The notes: a model not told the origin generated them from the letters alone. A DNA stretch of 64,000 nucleotides from Favolaschia claudopus (GCA_037176885.1 JAWWNJ010000031.1:868001-932000); one strand, 5' to 3'; positions 15,972-26,760 are shown, counted from the first letter of the stretch. Numbers and translations: made by a program.

Positions 15972-17586
15972 TTACAATCGTCCTGTCTCTCAATGAGCAC
16001 CAAAAAGAGCATCGGAGAAGATATACACAACATACCAACGTTGCCAAGATCGGTGCAAGCTTCCTTGACGCGAACGACAAGAGTCTTTTCACCTTCGCGC
16101 ACCCACACGCGAGGATCGTAGTACTGCGAAGAAGCATCCTCGTAAGAAACGAACTTGCAAGGGAAATCGATGAAACCAACTAACCTTCTTGTTGGGCTTG
16201 TCCGCGCCCTCAGGGTTGCCGACCTGAGTTTGGAGATAGTCCTTCTTGCTGGTGACAAAGTCCTACACAAACATTCAGGGCCATCGCATGTGAGGCTCGT
16301 TGAAAGATGGGAAAACTTACCCGGATGCCGGCGAGGTAAGCAAACTGAGTATCAGTATCGACGTTCATCTTGACTACACCGTGGCCAACGGCGGTCTTGA
16401 TTTCCTCCTTCGTTGAACCAGATCCACCGTGGAACACGAGGTACCTTCATCCATCAAAATTCAGCTTCGTTATACGACAGCACAAAAAAGATCCTCACAG
16501 CGGTTTCTCAATCTTTTTGTTGAGTTTTTCGCTCGCGTACACCTGATGTTTTCCCAGCAGATCGGGCTGGAGTCGGACGTTACCTGGTTTATAGACACCG
16601 TGAACGTTGCCAAACGCGGCTGCGATGCTGAAGTTCGGGCCAACTTTGCTGAGCGCGTCGTGGACGTCCCAGATGTCTTCGGGTTGAGTGTAGAGGGATG
16701 CGTTGTCGACGCCGGTGTTGTCAACACCGTCCTCTTCACCACCAGTAATACCGATCTCCATCTCGAGCCACAGGCCAATCGGCGCCATGCGCTTGAAGTA
16801 CTTGACGCAAGTCGCGATGTTCTCATCCTTGGGCTCCTCAGAGAGATCGAGCATGTGGGAGGAGAAGAGAGGCTCCTGGTGTTCTTTGAAATACGCCTCA
16901 TCAGCCTCTAGCATTCCATCGAACCACGGAAGGAGCTTGTGGGCGCAGTGGTCGCTGTGAAGAATGACCGGTCTGGATCGGTTGACATGAGTATAATTTT
17001 GACTATTCGAGTAATGCGGACTTACACGCCATACGCCTTGGCTACGGACCGCACATGGTGGGCAGCAGCGACGGCTCCAGCAATCGAGGCTTGCTGCTTG
17101 TCGTTGGCAAGACCCTTTCCAGCAAAATACGCGCTACCGCCTTGAGAAACTTGGATGATGATGGGGGATTTGATATCTCTTTGCGGAAAATGAATTCAGT
17201 TTCGCAGAGGAATGTAAGCGGCGTCGATTCAGCTACCTTGCAGCCTCGAGAACGGCGTTGGCGGTAGAAGATGAGGTTACGTTCTATCTCATCGCCGCTT
17301 CAAGAAAAGTTGTAGGAACCGGACAATGTACTTACGATGGCCTACGCAGTATTCGTTGGTGATTCCAGCCAAAAGATCGAGGGGGTAGACTTACGGGAAT
17401 CGCAAACTTACGGAAAAATTAGTGGCCATTTGCAGCCAAAGAGGTGGGACAAACCTTGTTCTCCTTCGCGTAGTCGAACACTTTGCGAACATTGTCGCCA
17501 GTTACGACGCCAGCCTGCTATACTCAGTATTTACCCAGCATTGCGAATCATTGGACACGAACAGGGACGATATCGAGGATACCCAT
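15972..17586 (-). CDS. FBA1: Fructose-1,6-bisphosphate aldolase, class II (zinc)
   Basis: The enzyme splits fructose-1,6-bisphosphate into dihydroxyacetone phosphate and glyceraldehyde-3-phosphate in cytosolic glycolysis. Exons start at 17586 (MGILDIVP), then 17514-17455, a 12-nt micro-exon at 17406-17395 (FAIP), a 6-nt micro-exon at 17341-17336 (AI), then 17283-17237 (NVTSSSTANAVLEAA). Larger exons follow. Zinc-ligand and catalytic motifs are visible: HSDHCAHKLLPW, EMEIGITGGEEDGV, FGNVHGVYKPGN, FHGGSGSTKEE, MNVDTDTQFAY, and the C-terminal DPRVWVREGEK. The last intron is best read as joining to GRL-stop at 15972. The leader is strongly CT-rich just before the ATG, as in highly expressed fungal genes. 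The length is that of fungal class II aldolases. Confidence 0.95.
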
Positions 17587-17993
17587 GGTGTGTGGAGGTA
17601 AAGGGAGAAAGCAAAAGAAGTTTCCCGAACCCGCGTCCGAATCGGAGGCAATCGGGTTTAATCGATATCGTCATACCGCTATAGAGAACGGCTCCGCCTT
17701 CGTGTGAAAGGCTGAGAAACTTAAAACTTAGAAACTTGCGACGGATACGAAGGAAAATTATCATCCTTGTGTCTATCTAAACAATACAATCACAGGTCTA
17801 AATGCTCAACAATGGGAGGTGGTAAACGGAGATCGTAGTGGGAGCATCTCCGGCAAACGAGTAGAACACGTCGTGAACAGTACAAGCCCAGAGAGTTCGC
17901 TTGGACTATACTGCAGATCGACTCAAGTAGATCTCATTAACTCACACGACTGCGTGGTCCATCTGCGCCAGTGTTTTTAGGACTACTCAAAAG
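17587..17993. promoter_or_regulatory. Aldolase promoter / GART 3' region
   Basis: This ~400-base interval lies between two minus-strand genes. Reading on the minus strand, a pyrimidine block (CTTCTTTTGCTTTCTCCC) sits within about 40 bases of the aldolase ATG, a usual feature of strong fungal promoters. A TATAG-containing stretch lies about 100 bases upstream. Promoter status is inferred from position. Confidence 0.4.
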
Positions 17994-18735
17994 TCAGGAC
18001 AGAATCAACGGATCGGGTTGGATTGAACTGACGGGAATGGGTACAACTTCATCAAGTACCAGCTTAGAAGCCTGTACGATGATCTGCCATTCGATAGAAT
18101 GTAATCGCTTGGCAAAATCGTCGAGGGCGTCGCCTTGCTGTATTGGCACCTCCCGGACAATTAAGGGCTCCCCTCGATCCACATCTTTGATCACCCGATG
18201 TACCATCGCCCCAGAATGTTTGATCTCTCCCTTTTGAAAAGCCTCGAAAGCGCGCTCAATGGAATTCATGCCGTCAAACGCCCCGGGCAATGCAGGATGG
18301 AGGTTGATGACAGGAACTCCGAGCCCATCTTTCGCCTGGTCTGCTCGTTCAAGAAAAGATTCCCCAAAGACATGCATCCAGCCGGCCAGAACAATTAAAT
18401 CTGGGCGTGCTTCGAGAACACGCACAGCGACCTCTGAATCGTAATCGTCTCTTGTTTTTCCAGGATTTGCCTTCAGATAAGGTTGTAGAGCCAAGTAGCC
18501 TGTTGGTATAGGTGGCTGGGCTTGCGAAGCGCGGGTTAATCCAAAGGCAGCTTTGCGATTTGAGAAAACAAGGACAATTTCAGCGTGAGGGAGAGAGGGT
18601 GTATTTTGGGCATCAATCAGAGCCTGGAGATTGGTCCCTAGATGTTACAGTCATTCCTGCCGCTTGTGAGTTGCCGTCGTTTGTACCTGAACCAGATACG
18701 AGGACGGCGATGCGTCGAGGTGGAATGCTCGACAT
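17994..18735 (-). CDS. ADE8: Phosphoribosylglycinamide (GAR) formyltransferase, monofunctional
   Basis: It transfers the formyl group of 10-formyl-THF to GAR, the third step of de novo purine synthesis. Exon 1 from 18735 encodes MSSIPPRRIAVLVSGSG. A short intron (starting GTACAAACG) leads to TNLQALIDAQ and the remaining ORF to 17994. Family signatures include the phosphate-binding GSGTNLQ, the LAGWMH strand, the catalytic NLHPALPGAFDG (Asn and His) and the catalytic Asp in KDVDRGEPLI. The protein is a stand-alone GART domain of about 230 aa, as in yeast ADE8, and not part of a trifunctional fusion. The start is fixed by the only ATG in phase with the glycine-rich loop. Confidence 0.93.
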
Positions 18736-18963
18736 GGTTGCAGGGAAAAGGAAATTTTGATTCGGCTATACTCGGCCGACTGTTGCTGCCAACCAACTGC
18801 TTCAGGCTGCTACAACTTCAAGTGCTTTCTCGATGCCACTGCTCTTGACCACCCCCCTACAATGTTCAACCCACTTGCACAACACGCGGAGAGGACCAAG
18901 TGCTGCGTGGGTATCCACACTGCTCACCAGTCCATCAAAACATACGTATACGTCGAAAATTTT
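18736..18963. promoter_or_regulatory. GART upstream region
   Basis: Short interval upstream of the GART start codon and before the F-box relic; presumed promoter by position only. Confidence 0.3.
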
Positions 18964-19684
18964 CCCGTTCAAAGAAAAAGATTGCGGCGCTCCAGGCGCA
19001 GATTGACCTGCTCATCGAGCACGCGATCGTCAGAGTCTAGCGCGCGCGGCACTACGAAATCTCAGCGCGCATGTGCGCACGCTTCCAATGGAGCTCCTGG
19101 CAGAGATATCTCGATACCCGCTTCTTCAAATCCATGGTCGACCTCATCATATCCAGAGTCGGACAACAGAGGCGCCCACATCCGAGCCGCGCATTGTGCC
19201 CCTCACGGCTGCTGCGAATGGCGAGGTCGTACCCCGCAGTCATGGATTGGCCCTTTCTCAAGCGTCCTCTCTTAGGCTCTTCTGTCAATCTTCTGTTGCG
19301 TTTCGATGGCGGTTCCTGAAAATTTGTAGCCCAAGACCCTGGGCAATGTTTTCATTGCAAAAATCTGGGAAAGGCAGCTTGTTGGCAGCCCGGCTTCGTT
19401 GGAAAAGCTTGAGATATGGACTGGTTGCAACATGTGAACCGTTTGAACTTCGATTCTGCGGGCATCCAATGCTTACAGCGCCTCGACTGCGACATTTGCC
19501 TTCCGATATGCAAGGCCCCGTGCCATGGGCGCAACTTAACTATTTCACTCTACGAGGCAATCACTCGCTGGATGTACTTACTCACAAAGGATGCACAAGC
19601 AGACTGAGACAAGCCGCCAACCAATTTGGGATCGTTGGTAGTCGTAGGAGTTCTCGGATAGATTCGGGTACTAGTAAAGCATGA
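18964..19684 (+). pseudogene. Decayed F-box gene
   Basis: On the plus strand, fragments in different frames match the intact F-box gene at 9667-11241. They are a helical piece KKIAALQAQIDLLIEHAI near 18975-19035, an F-box start RTLPMELLAEIS near 19074, then PWAQLNYFTLRGNHSLDVL near 19520-19580. The last corresponds to PWAQLTSLTLRKISTLDAL of the intact protein. Frames shift and stop several times and much of the middle is missing, so it cannot encode a functional protein. The LINE insertion begins directly after it. Confidence 0.7.
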
Positions 19685-19840
19685 ATTTTCTACCTTTCGA
19701 CAAGGCTGGTACGCAAAAGTTTTTCCACCACCTCGCCGGACCCGAGTTGGTCCAAGCGCGCGCTCATGACTCGGTTGTAACACTACACGTGATGAGTGAC
19801 ATCACGCGATAAATTAGTCACGGCCTTTTTCGCTGGCCCT

Positions 19841-19862
19841 TGTTTACATTGTTTACATTGTT
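19841..19862. repeat. Short tandem repeat at the LINE 3' side
   Basis: Two adjacent copies of the 9-mer TTTACATTG lie about 115 bases beyond the retroelement stop codon. Many non-LTR elements end in a short tandem repeat, so this may mark the 3' end of the LINE. This is an inference. Confidence 0.35.
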
Positions 19863-22800
19863 GGACTCCGCCTCCGCGTATACATACACGCTAAGGATAA
19901 TCTAGGACCACCTCGACGGGCCGTGGTGTAGCAATGCGACTGGGTTTTAGAGATTTTCCTCCGCCGTTCTTTCCTTCAGTGTCTCCCTCGTCTTTTTAAC
20001 GCAACATTATTCTTCGCCATCTCTCTTTGATAATCGCCGAAGATTCTACCGGCTAGCCGAATAGAGGAAAGGTGCCAGTCCATGGCGATATGGTGAAGGA
20101 GCCGGTCCTTAGAAAGACCATTCAATGGTGATTGTGGTAGAAGAAGAGGTTCGAGCGGAGGAAGATGTCCTAGGTAGTAGAAGGAGAATTTTAAGGGCCA
20201 GACTGAGTCGTTATTTCGGAAAAGGTACTTAGCTGTTTTGAGGAGACGTTGAGCGGCGGTCTCCTCAACACCGAATTCTGACAGCTTTGCTTTCGTCCTC
20301 GTCTCCAGCTCTTCTCCTGATCTCTTTCTCCACTCGGTATATCGTGCGCAGTCGACAAACAAATGGTGTGGGTCCTCCACTTCTTCGCAGCCAAAACGGC
20401 ATCGATCGGAGTCGATCTTATTCCTGCTGTTCAGGGTATCGGCAACAGCAAGTTGCCCGGATCGTGCATATAGCTGGACGGTAGCAGAGTATGCCGAACT
20501 CGCGCGCGTGTATGGGAAGTCGGGTGGGGGTCGAGGTTCGTAGATTGACGTCAACATGCGTTCGTGGCGGCCGACGGAGAGGTCATTAGACGTGTTTTGG
20601 GACATGACCATGTCGATGAGTTGGCGTATATTGGATTCAATCCATCCGTAGTGCGGCGAGTAGAAGGTGAAGTCGTCCATGAGAAAGGTGGGGACGGGGG
20701 CAAGGGGGACTCTGTTTATGAATTTCTGTGCAGATGAAGCATAATGGTCAGCTTCAAAATTCATCTGAGATGGAACCGATAACGCATCGGTGTGTCCTCG
20801 TGTATGTATCACTTCTGCCTCTGTTCGTTCCGCGAGCGCCAGAATCCACCGGTAATATGATCGTGCGTTGGTGCGGCGTAGTTTGGCGTCTTGGTTAACC
20901 CTCGAACGCTTATCCCCTACCATGATTACTGCATTGAGATAATCTGTGTAGATGGGCGGAGGCAGCGTCGACGATTCGGCGAAAAGAAGTCCAGCTACGA
21001 GAGCCATTAGTTCTCCTTGAGTTGCCGCAATGTTCCGCCCCTCGATGCGAAGGACCATTGTAGCGGGGCCAGTGATTGCCGCGGTTACAGATTTGCGTTG
21101 AAGCAGACCGGCATTTGCTGGTATCATCGATCCATCTGTTGCCCATGCCGCCGTTTCGATTGTGGTAGGCGAGGGGAGGAGTGTAGATGTGTTAGCGAGC
21201 CGACGTAGAGTGCGTTCCGCCCCGGCTTGGCGTTCAGCTCTCTGTAGGAGGAGGTCCTCAGTGCCATTGAAAAGAGTGTTAACGGACGTGCGAGAGAGAA
21301 GTGCGGAAATCTTTTCCCAGCTGTCCTTTGCGTATTGACTCCATTTGCCATCAAAAGTTCGTAGATGCGGCTTGAAGCTATAGCCTGCAACGGTGAGCCT
21401 CCATTCACCAATGTCACTCATCATTCTAATGCCCTTGGCACGGAGAGAAAGAAGATTACGGCCGTCGACAGTTTTTGGGGAGCCTGGAGAAAGGGAGGAG
21501 CGACACTGACAAATAGCAACGCAATGTGATAGCGAGACTTCACCAGTCAGGATTTCTGCATGTTCTGTTCTCCTTAGTGCCGTCTCGACCTCTTTCTTTC
21601 CCATGATCTTCTGCGCCACAATCCAGCCATAAGGAATCCGACCAGCGTGGTAGCTGAAATCCTTTTGAAGGCCTGCGCCGTCCAGCGGATTGAGACAGTC
21701 GTTGATTGAGCACGTCCAGTCAGCGAGGGTAATGCGAGCCATGGTTCGGTATGCATGTATGTGGTGGTTGAGATCTCGCGCAATACCATCAACCGCAATT
21801 CCGGCATTGATTCGGGCGACGGATGGAAACTCGAGTCCGTGGAGTTTTAGCGGGAGACCCATGATAAGTGTGTTGGGGGCGAATGGCATTCCGAGCTCGT
21901 CGTGAACTTTATGCATGATACGGCGGTCCAGTTCCTCGGCATCTACTTGTTTGATGGGCTGCAAAGATAGTAGCGCGCGACAACGTGAGACGATGCATTG
22001 GGACGTTATCTTCCTCAAAAGCGTGATTGGTGTACGCATGATGAACTTGGGGAAAGTGAAGGCATCAATGAACGCCTTCAGCTCATCATAACGCGCTCCG
22101 GGGTCGTCGACTTTTGCGCGTAGAAAGTCGAGCTCATCTCTGACCAGAGGAACGTCGTGTTTGGTGATGACCATGGGGTTGATGCCCGGCTGATTGGTGA
22201 CAGAGTCGAAAGAGACTCGGCTAGGTAAATCGCCCTTGACTTGCAACGCGTATGCGACCGTTTTGGACCATTGTGTCAGCCAACCGTAAGCGAATTGAAA
22301 ACGCTCCATTTCGAGAGTGCTTCTACGAAGCGACTCCAGTGTTCTCGCGAAAAGGTACGAGTCGTCCGTTGCCTCAGTCATCGCGACTAGGAGTTTGAGA
22401 TGGTCATCCGGTAGGTGGGGATCTGCTTTTTGGAAGCTTGCCGTTGTGATGATGAGCGCGTCCGGGTCGTTGGCCAAAAGATCGTTGAGGTAATGGTGTC
22501 CGAGGCTCGTGGTGAGTGCTGACTTGAGTACTGACATCGGCGCGCCTTGCTTATTGACCCCAGATATCACTATTGGCTCGGTGACACCATGGGCAGTACG
22601 AATGAAGCACCGCATATTTGTTTGAGATGCTTCATCAATGTCGATGATCTGTTGGGGTAAGCCGTAGGCACGAACGGCGTCGTACATACCCTCGGGAGAG
22701 AGGTAATCAAAGCCTTTCATCTGGTCTCGTTTGATGGCGTAGACCGGGACTTTGTGTCGCGCTGACCAACACTTGATGTTAGCGAGGTAGCTCATCAAGT

Positions 22801-25800
22801 CTCTGGTTTGGACGTCCTGCTGTGTCGCCACCTGAGTGTCCGGTATGAGGCCTTTCTTAGAGGAGTACGGAGTGAGCAAAGAATTGAGCCACGAGATCGG
22901 ACAGTTTGCGATGAAGTTCGAGAGGAAGATGCCGCGCCAGTTGGTGAGATCGGTCCGGAGGCCGCGCTTGTGGAACATAGCAAGGGTCGTATCTTTGATA
23001 TTGCCCGGGAACCTGGAATGCACGACAATGTAATTCACGAGCTGTAAAACTAGACGCAATGAATCATCGGAGAGGTTTTTGACAACCCACTTTTCCCATT
23101 CATCTGGGCCGGGAGACGGTCTCGCATTGCCTTTGCGAAGGACAGCGCGGAGATCGTTGAGGTGAGCCGGTTGCGGCCAAATGAACGGGTCGGCAGCGAC
23201 TCTTTCCCGTGTATTGCGTGCAGATTTTGAATCCATCCAAGGCTTTGGAATGTTTGGCGGCGGAGGATGATCATAAAGTGCTGACCAGTAGCGACGAGAG
23301 CCTTCCTTGACCGCTGTAGGTTCACCAATGATTTTGTCGGATCCGGGTTCGGTCAACACCAACGGCATTGGTACAAATTCTGCCATCTTCACCAGTCGTT
23401 TTGTCGAGCCGCCGCGGAGCGCGCCTGAGATCTGTCGTTTGTCGCGGACGGCGATTCTCGCTTTAATCTCTGTCGCTCGTTCGTCGAAAAGGTGTTTGTA
23501 GGCCTGCCGTTTCAATGTATTGGCCGTCTGAAGCAGCAATGTCGTCCCATCTATGCTTGAATGCTTGTTCCGTACAAGCTGCGCCAGGCGTCGGGATTCA
23601 CTGGACGGACAGAAATCAGTGTCGCCACGTAGAACACGGATCGCACCGCCGTAAGCTCTAACGGTAGCAATCGCTTTTTGTATTCTCGGATTCGTGACAA
23701 CTTCGTCTCGTTTTCTGAAGCGTGAGACACGTCCGTAGGCTTCTTCTGCAGTCGGCACTAATATGCGCGAAATGCCATCGTAGAGCTGAAGAAAGGACTC
23801 GTCGTCAACAACGTCAATATTATGCAGACCTGCTTCCTCCGCTTTCCCGTCGAACACTTTTCGAAAGTTGTCATGTCTGTGGGATTCCAATCTTGTTGGG
23901 TACTTGACGCGCGGTTTTGACGACGTGGCCGGCACATGAGAGAAGATGGTGTAGCCCCCTCCTGGCGGTCGTAATACGAGTCGTGCTACTATGGCACGGT
24001 GATTGGTGTTTGGTATGAAGTCTTGGCCGCTGTTGGCGACGAAAATCTCGGCGTCGAGGAGGCTGTCGTTCGATACCGCAACACGGTCGATGATACTACC
24101 ACCATTTTTCGCTGAATCTTGTCCGCCCGATGTCCAGTCGTAGTGTCGATTTCGGTCCGGCCGATCTGACCACAAATCATGGCCACGTACAGCCTCAAGA
24201 AAAGCAAGGTACTTATCTCTAGCATCTTTACCCCCAGCCGCTCTCTCCATTGCTGCGATGGTGGCATTCAGATCGCCCGAGATTGACCAAGATGTCGTAG
24301 TGGCCAAGACAAGATCCGTGAGCGCCGGCCAGAATTCTTTCGTGTCTACAGTCCCAGGGTCCCATGGGGCGTAAACACCGAATACGCGGTGAATATGTGC
24401 GGTGTTTCCTGACTGCGGTAGAGCCACATCAACAACAATAACACGTCCTCCCAGAGCGGTGTGTAGGTTCATCAGTCTTTGGACGACTTGTACGTCTTTA
24501 CGCACACCGACCACAACACCCCATTTGTACAGATGGTGGTTGGTCGTCTTCACTCCCGGTTCTTCATGAATCTGATAGTCACCGTTGGGGAGATTTTTGG
24601 CGGTCTGAGAGTTGGTCTTGCTCTCGTTGAGGACAAATACGTGGGGTTTTCGATGGTTGATGGCTGCCGAGATGTGGTGCATCTTGACCGAGTGTACGAG
24701 GCCGTTGGCATTCAGGGAATAGATGGTGAAAGTCGACGTCGGACCAGCCGCGTTCGCAAGATTTGCAAGAGAGGCGAGAAGTAAGAAAATTCCAAGAAAG
24801 AACATTGCCGGGTTGCTTTTAGATACATTTGGCGGCTGACTACAAGAAAAAGGGCGACCCGTTCTATGACTCCGACGACTTCTCAGTTTACCGCGCTCGT
24901 GAAAACCCCTCGTCCCGTCAGGACCGCGAGTGTAACGATGCGTCATGCGATTATACATCATCCCGTCTGTAGGAGTACAGAAACGGGTCGCCGTGAGACA
25001 TGTTGGATGAGGAGTATAGGCAAGACGTACGCGAGGCGACTTCTTGTTGGTGTCTTGATCAGACATCTCCATTTCCTCGTCCTCGTCGAGTGGTCCGCGT
25101 GCGGTTTCCGCATTTTCGTTTGAGATGCGCCGCTTTTTGGAGGGGTTGCTGGTCGGCGTCTCCGGCGGCGAGCGGGTCTCCCCCGCACACGACGGAGGCT
25201 GTCGTGTGGGGGTCGAGGGCAAACCGGGGGGCGCGCGTGGCGGCGGAGGCGGGATAGCGAGGGTATTGCCATGCAAGTTGTTGATAGCCTGATCGATTTT
25301 TGCCTTTTCGACTTTGAGAACCTCGATGTTCTCCCGAGCACGTTGTTTTTCCTCTTCTGATCCACCGAGCATTGCGAGGATGCGGAGAGATGATTCGGCC
25401 GACTCGATCGGGGCGCGTTGGCGAGTGAGGGCGATCTCCTGTTGCATCGAAATGAGGGCAAGGTTGGTCGACTGCTGAACGGTTCCAAGGTGGGATACGT
25501 GGTCGGCGAGCTGGGCAGTGGACTTCTGAACCTGACCAATGAGTGCATGTGTCGCGTCAATACGAACACCCATGTCGCGTTCAATCTGATTGAAGCGTCG
25601 CGTCAGCGTATCAAGCTTTTCGCCAACCTTCTCAGCGCCTTCGGTGATCGGATTGGTGGCCTTCCAGGGGACGTCGCCATCGTTAAGTCGGACGAGGAGA
25701 GCGGGAGGGGTGAGTTGGTACTGTTTGCCGAACAGTTCTGCGAACTTCTGATGGTCCGTTAGTACCTTCTTGGTCGCATCCCAGCTGGTCATATGGAATA

Positions 25801-26760
25801 CAAAAAGGTCGCGATAGCCTTCGGGGATGCGGGAGCCTGCAAGAGATTGTTGTCCATCGTCGTCCTCGAAGTGTAGGAGGTATTTGGTGAGGAGCAGATC
25901 GAGCTGCTCGTATGCGCTGACACCGGCGACAACCAACTCGAAGGCGTTTTGAATTTCGACCTGTTTCGTGCGTTCGGCCTGTAACTGGTCAGGGAGGACG
26001 GAATGCGAGTTAATCGACCGTTGGCGGCTAATAGCTTCTCGTTGTTTTGGGAGAATCAGAATCGCGGCTGCTCCACTGGGGGTCTTTCCTCCGCCTGCGC
26101 CGAGTGCGAAGGCGCGTTCAAAAAGAATCCCGTTAGCTTTTAAGATATCCTGCAAGCAGGTTACCACCTCGTCCTTCGTAGGTTCTCGATCCAATTTCCT
26201 ATTCAGATCTGTCACAAGCGACGGGAAGCGTACCCACATCCTGCGATCTGTGCCTTCACTGGCAGGCGCCCACGCGACCTCCCAGGCAGGATTCACCATC
26301 TGAAGGCGGGATTTCCATATGTCAAGCAGGTCGCACCTTGGTTCTGCGCTGGGTCCCGAGGCGAGGGAAGGGTGCAGGGACACATAAACAACGGATGTAT
26401 TTGGGTGAACGTCGGAGAAAGGTGTGACGGCGACAGGGATCGTCTTCAATGTCGGGTCCTCGGCGGTCAATCGATCGATGACGGCTTGGACAAGTCGCAC
26501 GGGGTCATGGGTTTTCGCGTCTTTTTCGTAGGCTCCGCGTACGATGAGCTTGTTGCCTTTTGGGAGAATGACACCTGAAATATCCTCGTCCAGAGAGTCA
26601 GCACCACGGGTTCTAGCAAAGGGGAGCGGGGATTCCGGCGCTATTATAGGACGGCGTCTGAAAGGAGGTGGTGAAGCGAGGGGGTTCATGGTGAGATGAC
26701 GGGATGTCAAGATGTCGAGGAGGGGATATCAAGGTCTGATCAAGAGATACGTGTACGGAC
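19863..26760 (-). mobile_element. LINE-type non-LTR retrotransposon, apparently full length
   Basis: Boundaries are approximate. One uninterrupted minus-strand coding frame spans 6.7 kb and carries coiled-coil ORF1-like, endonuclease, reverse transcriptase, RNase H and CCHC regions in Tad/I-clade order. The 3' side may end near the TTTACATTG repeat; the 5' side lies somewhere between the start codon and the RAD16 promoter. No poly(A) tail or target-site duplication could be identified by eye. The insertion sits between an F-box relic and RAD16. Confidence 0.8.
19976..26689 (-). CDS. LINE polyprotein: ORF1-like, endonuclease, reverse transcriptase, RNase H
   Basis: The 2,237-aa frame starts at the first true ATG (26689); the longer frame before it opens with TTG. 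Residues 1 to about 600 are an ORF1-like region with a central coiled-coil stretch and a Pro-rich linker. A hydrophobic segment begins at about residue 629 (MFFLGIFLLLASLANLANA). An exonuclease-endonuclease-phosphatase domain (about 650-900) shows SLNANGL, LNESK, SGDLNAT and NTNHRAI. The reverse transcriptase (about 1190-1500) shows KRDQMKGFDYL (motif A), KQGAPMSV (motif B) and ATDDSYLF in place of YADD (motif C). RNase H (about 1845-1990) shows ATDGS, GELMAL, YTDYLNAV and TRGHTD. A C-terminal CCHC knuckle is present near residue 2100. No frameshift or stop was found, so the copy could be recent or active. Confidence 0.9.
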   Translation of the reverse strand: MNPLASPPPFRRRPIIAPESPLPFARTRGADSLDEDISGVILPKGNKLIVRGAYEKDAKTHDPVRLVQAVIDRLTAEDPTLKTIPVAVTPFSDVHPNTSVVYVSLHPSLASGPSAEPRCDLLDIWKSRLQMVNPAWEVAWAPASEGTDRRMWVRFPSLVTDLNRKLDREPTKDEVVTCLQDILKANGILFERAFALGAGGGKTPSGAAAILILPKQREAISRQRSINSHSVLPDQLQAERTKQVEIQNAFELVVAGVSAYEQLDLLLTKYLLHFEDDDGQQSLAGSRIPEGYRDLFVFHMTSWDATKKVLTDHQKFAELFGKQYQLTPPALLVRLNDGDVPWKATNPITEGAEKVGEKLDTLTRRFNQIERDMGVRIDATHALIGQVQKSTAQLADHVSHLGTVQQSTNLALISMQQEIALTRQRAPIESAESSLRILAMLGGSEEEKQRARENIEVLKVEKAKIDQAINNLHGNTLAIPPPPPRAPPGLPSTPTRQPPSCAGETRSPPETPTSNPSKKRRISNENAETARGPLDEDEEMEMSDQDTNKKSPRVRLAYTPHPTCLTATRFCTPTDGMMYNRMTHRYTRGPDGTRGFHERGKLRSRRSHRTGRPFSCSQPPNVSKSNPAMFFLGIFLLLASLANLANAAGPTSTFTIYSLNANGLVHSVKMHHISAAINHRKPHVFVLNESKTNSQTAKNLPNGDYQIHEEPGVKTTNHHLYKWGVVVGVRKDVQVVQRLMNLHTALGGRVIVVDVALPQSGNTAHIHRVFGVYAPWDPGTVDTKEFWPALTDLVLATTTSWSISGDLNATIAAMERAAGGKDARDKYLAFLEAVRGHDLWSDRPDRNRHYDWTSGGQDSAKNGGSIIDRVAVSNDSLLDAEIFVANSGQDFIPNTNHRAIVARLVLRPPGGGYTIFSHVPATSSKPRVKYPTRLESHRHDNFRKVFDGKAEEAGLHNIDVVDDESFLQLYDGISRILVPTAEEAYGRVSRFRKRDEVVTNPRIQKAIATVRAYGGAIRVLRGDTDFCPSSESRRLAQLVRNKHSSIDGTTLLLQTANTLKRQAYKHLFDERATEIKARIAVRDKRQISGALRGGSTKRLVKMAEFVPMPLVLTEPGSDKIIGEPTAVKEGSRRYWSALYDHPPPPNIPKPWMDSKSARNTRERVAADPFIWPQPAHLNDLRAVLRKGNARPSPGPDEWEKWVVKNLSDDSLRLVLQLVNYIVVHSRFPGNIKDTTLAMFHKRGLRTDLTNWRGIFLSNFIANCPISWLNSLLTPYSSKKGLIPDTQVATQQDVQTRDLMSYLANIKCWSARHKVPVYAIKRDQMKGFDYLSPEGMYDAVRAYGLPQQIIDIDEASQTNMRCFIRTAHGVTEPIVISGVNKQGAPMSVLKSALTTSLGHHYLNDLLANDPDALIITTASFQKADPHLPDDHLKLLVAMTEATDDSYLFARTLESLRRSTLEMERFQFAYGWLTQWSKTVAYALQVKGDLPSRVSFDSVTNQPGINPMVITKHDVPLVRDELDFLRAKVDDPGARYDELKAFIDAFTFPKFIMRTPITLLRKITSQCIVSRCRALLSLQPIKQVDAEELDRRIMHKVHDELGMPFAPNTLIMGLPLKLHGLEFPSVARINAGIAVDGIARDLNHHIHAYRTMARITLADWTCSINDCLNPLDGAGLQKDFSYHAGRIPYGWIVAQKIMGKKEVETALRRTEHAEILTGEVSLSHCVAICQCRSSLSPGSPKTVDGRNLLSLRAKGIRMMSDIGEWRLTVAGYSFKPHLRTFDGKWSQYAKDSWEKISALLSRTSVNTLFNGTEDLLLQRAERQAGAERTLRRLANTSTLLPSPTTIETAAWATDGSMIPANAGLLQRKSVTAAITGPATMVLRIEGRNIAATQGELMALVAGLLFAESSTLPPPIYTDYLNAVIMVGDKRSRVNQDAKLRRTNARSYYRWILALAERTEAEVIHTRGHTDALSVPSQMNFEADHYASSAQKFINRVPLAPVPTFLMDDFTFYSPHYGWIESNIRQLIDMVMSQNTSNDLSVGRHERMLTSIYEPRPPPDFPYTRASSAYSATVQLYARSGQLAVADTLNSRNKIDSDRCRFGCEEVEDPHHLFVDCARYTEWRKRSGEELETRTKAKLSEFGVEETAAQRLLKTAKYLFRNNDSVWPLKFSFYYLGHLPPLEPLLLPQSPLNGLSKDRLLHHIAMDWHLSSIRLAGRIFGDYQREMAKNNVALKRRGRH

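Noticed and set aside
19976..26689. Many plus-strand open frames of 60-114 codons inside the LINE
   Set aside because: They are antisense shadows of the long polyprotein frame, without domains or good starts.
26690..26710. LINE start at 26710
   Set aside because: The first codon of that frame is TTG; the first ATG is at 26689.
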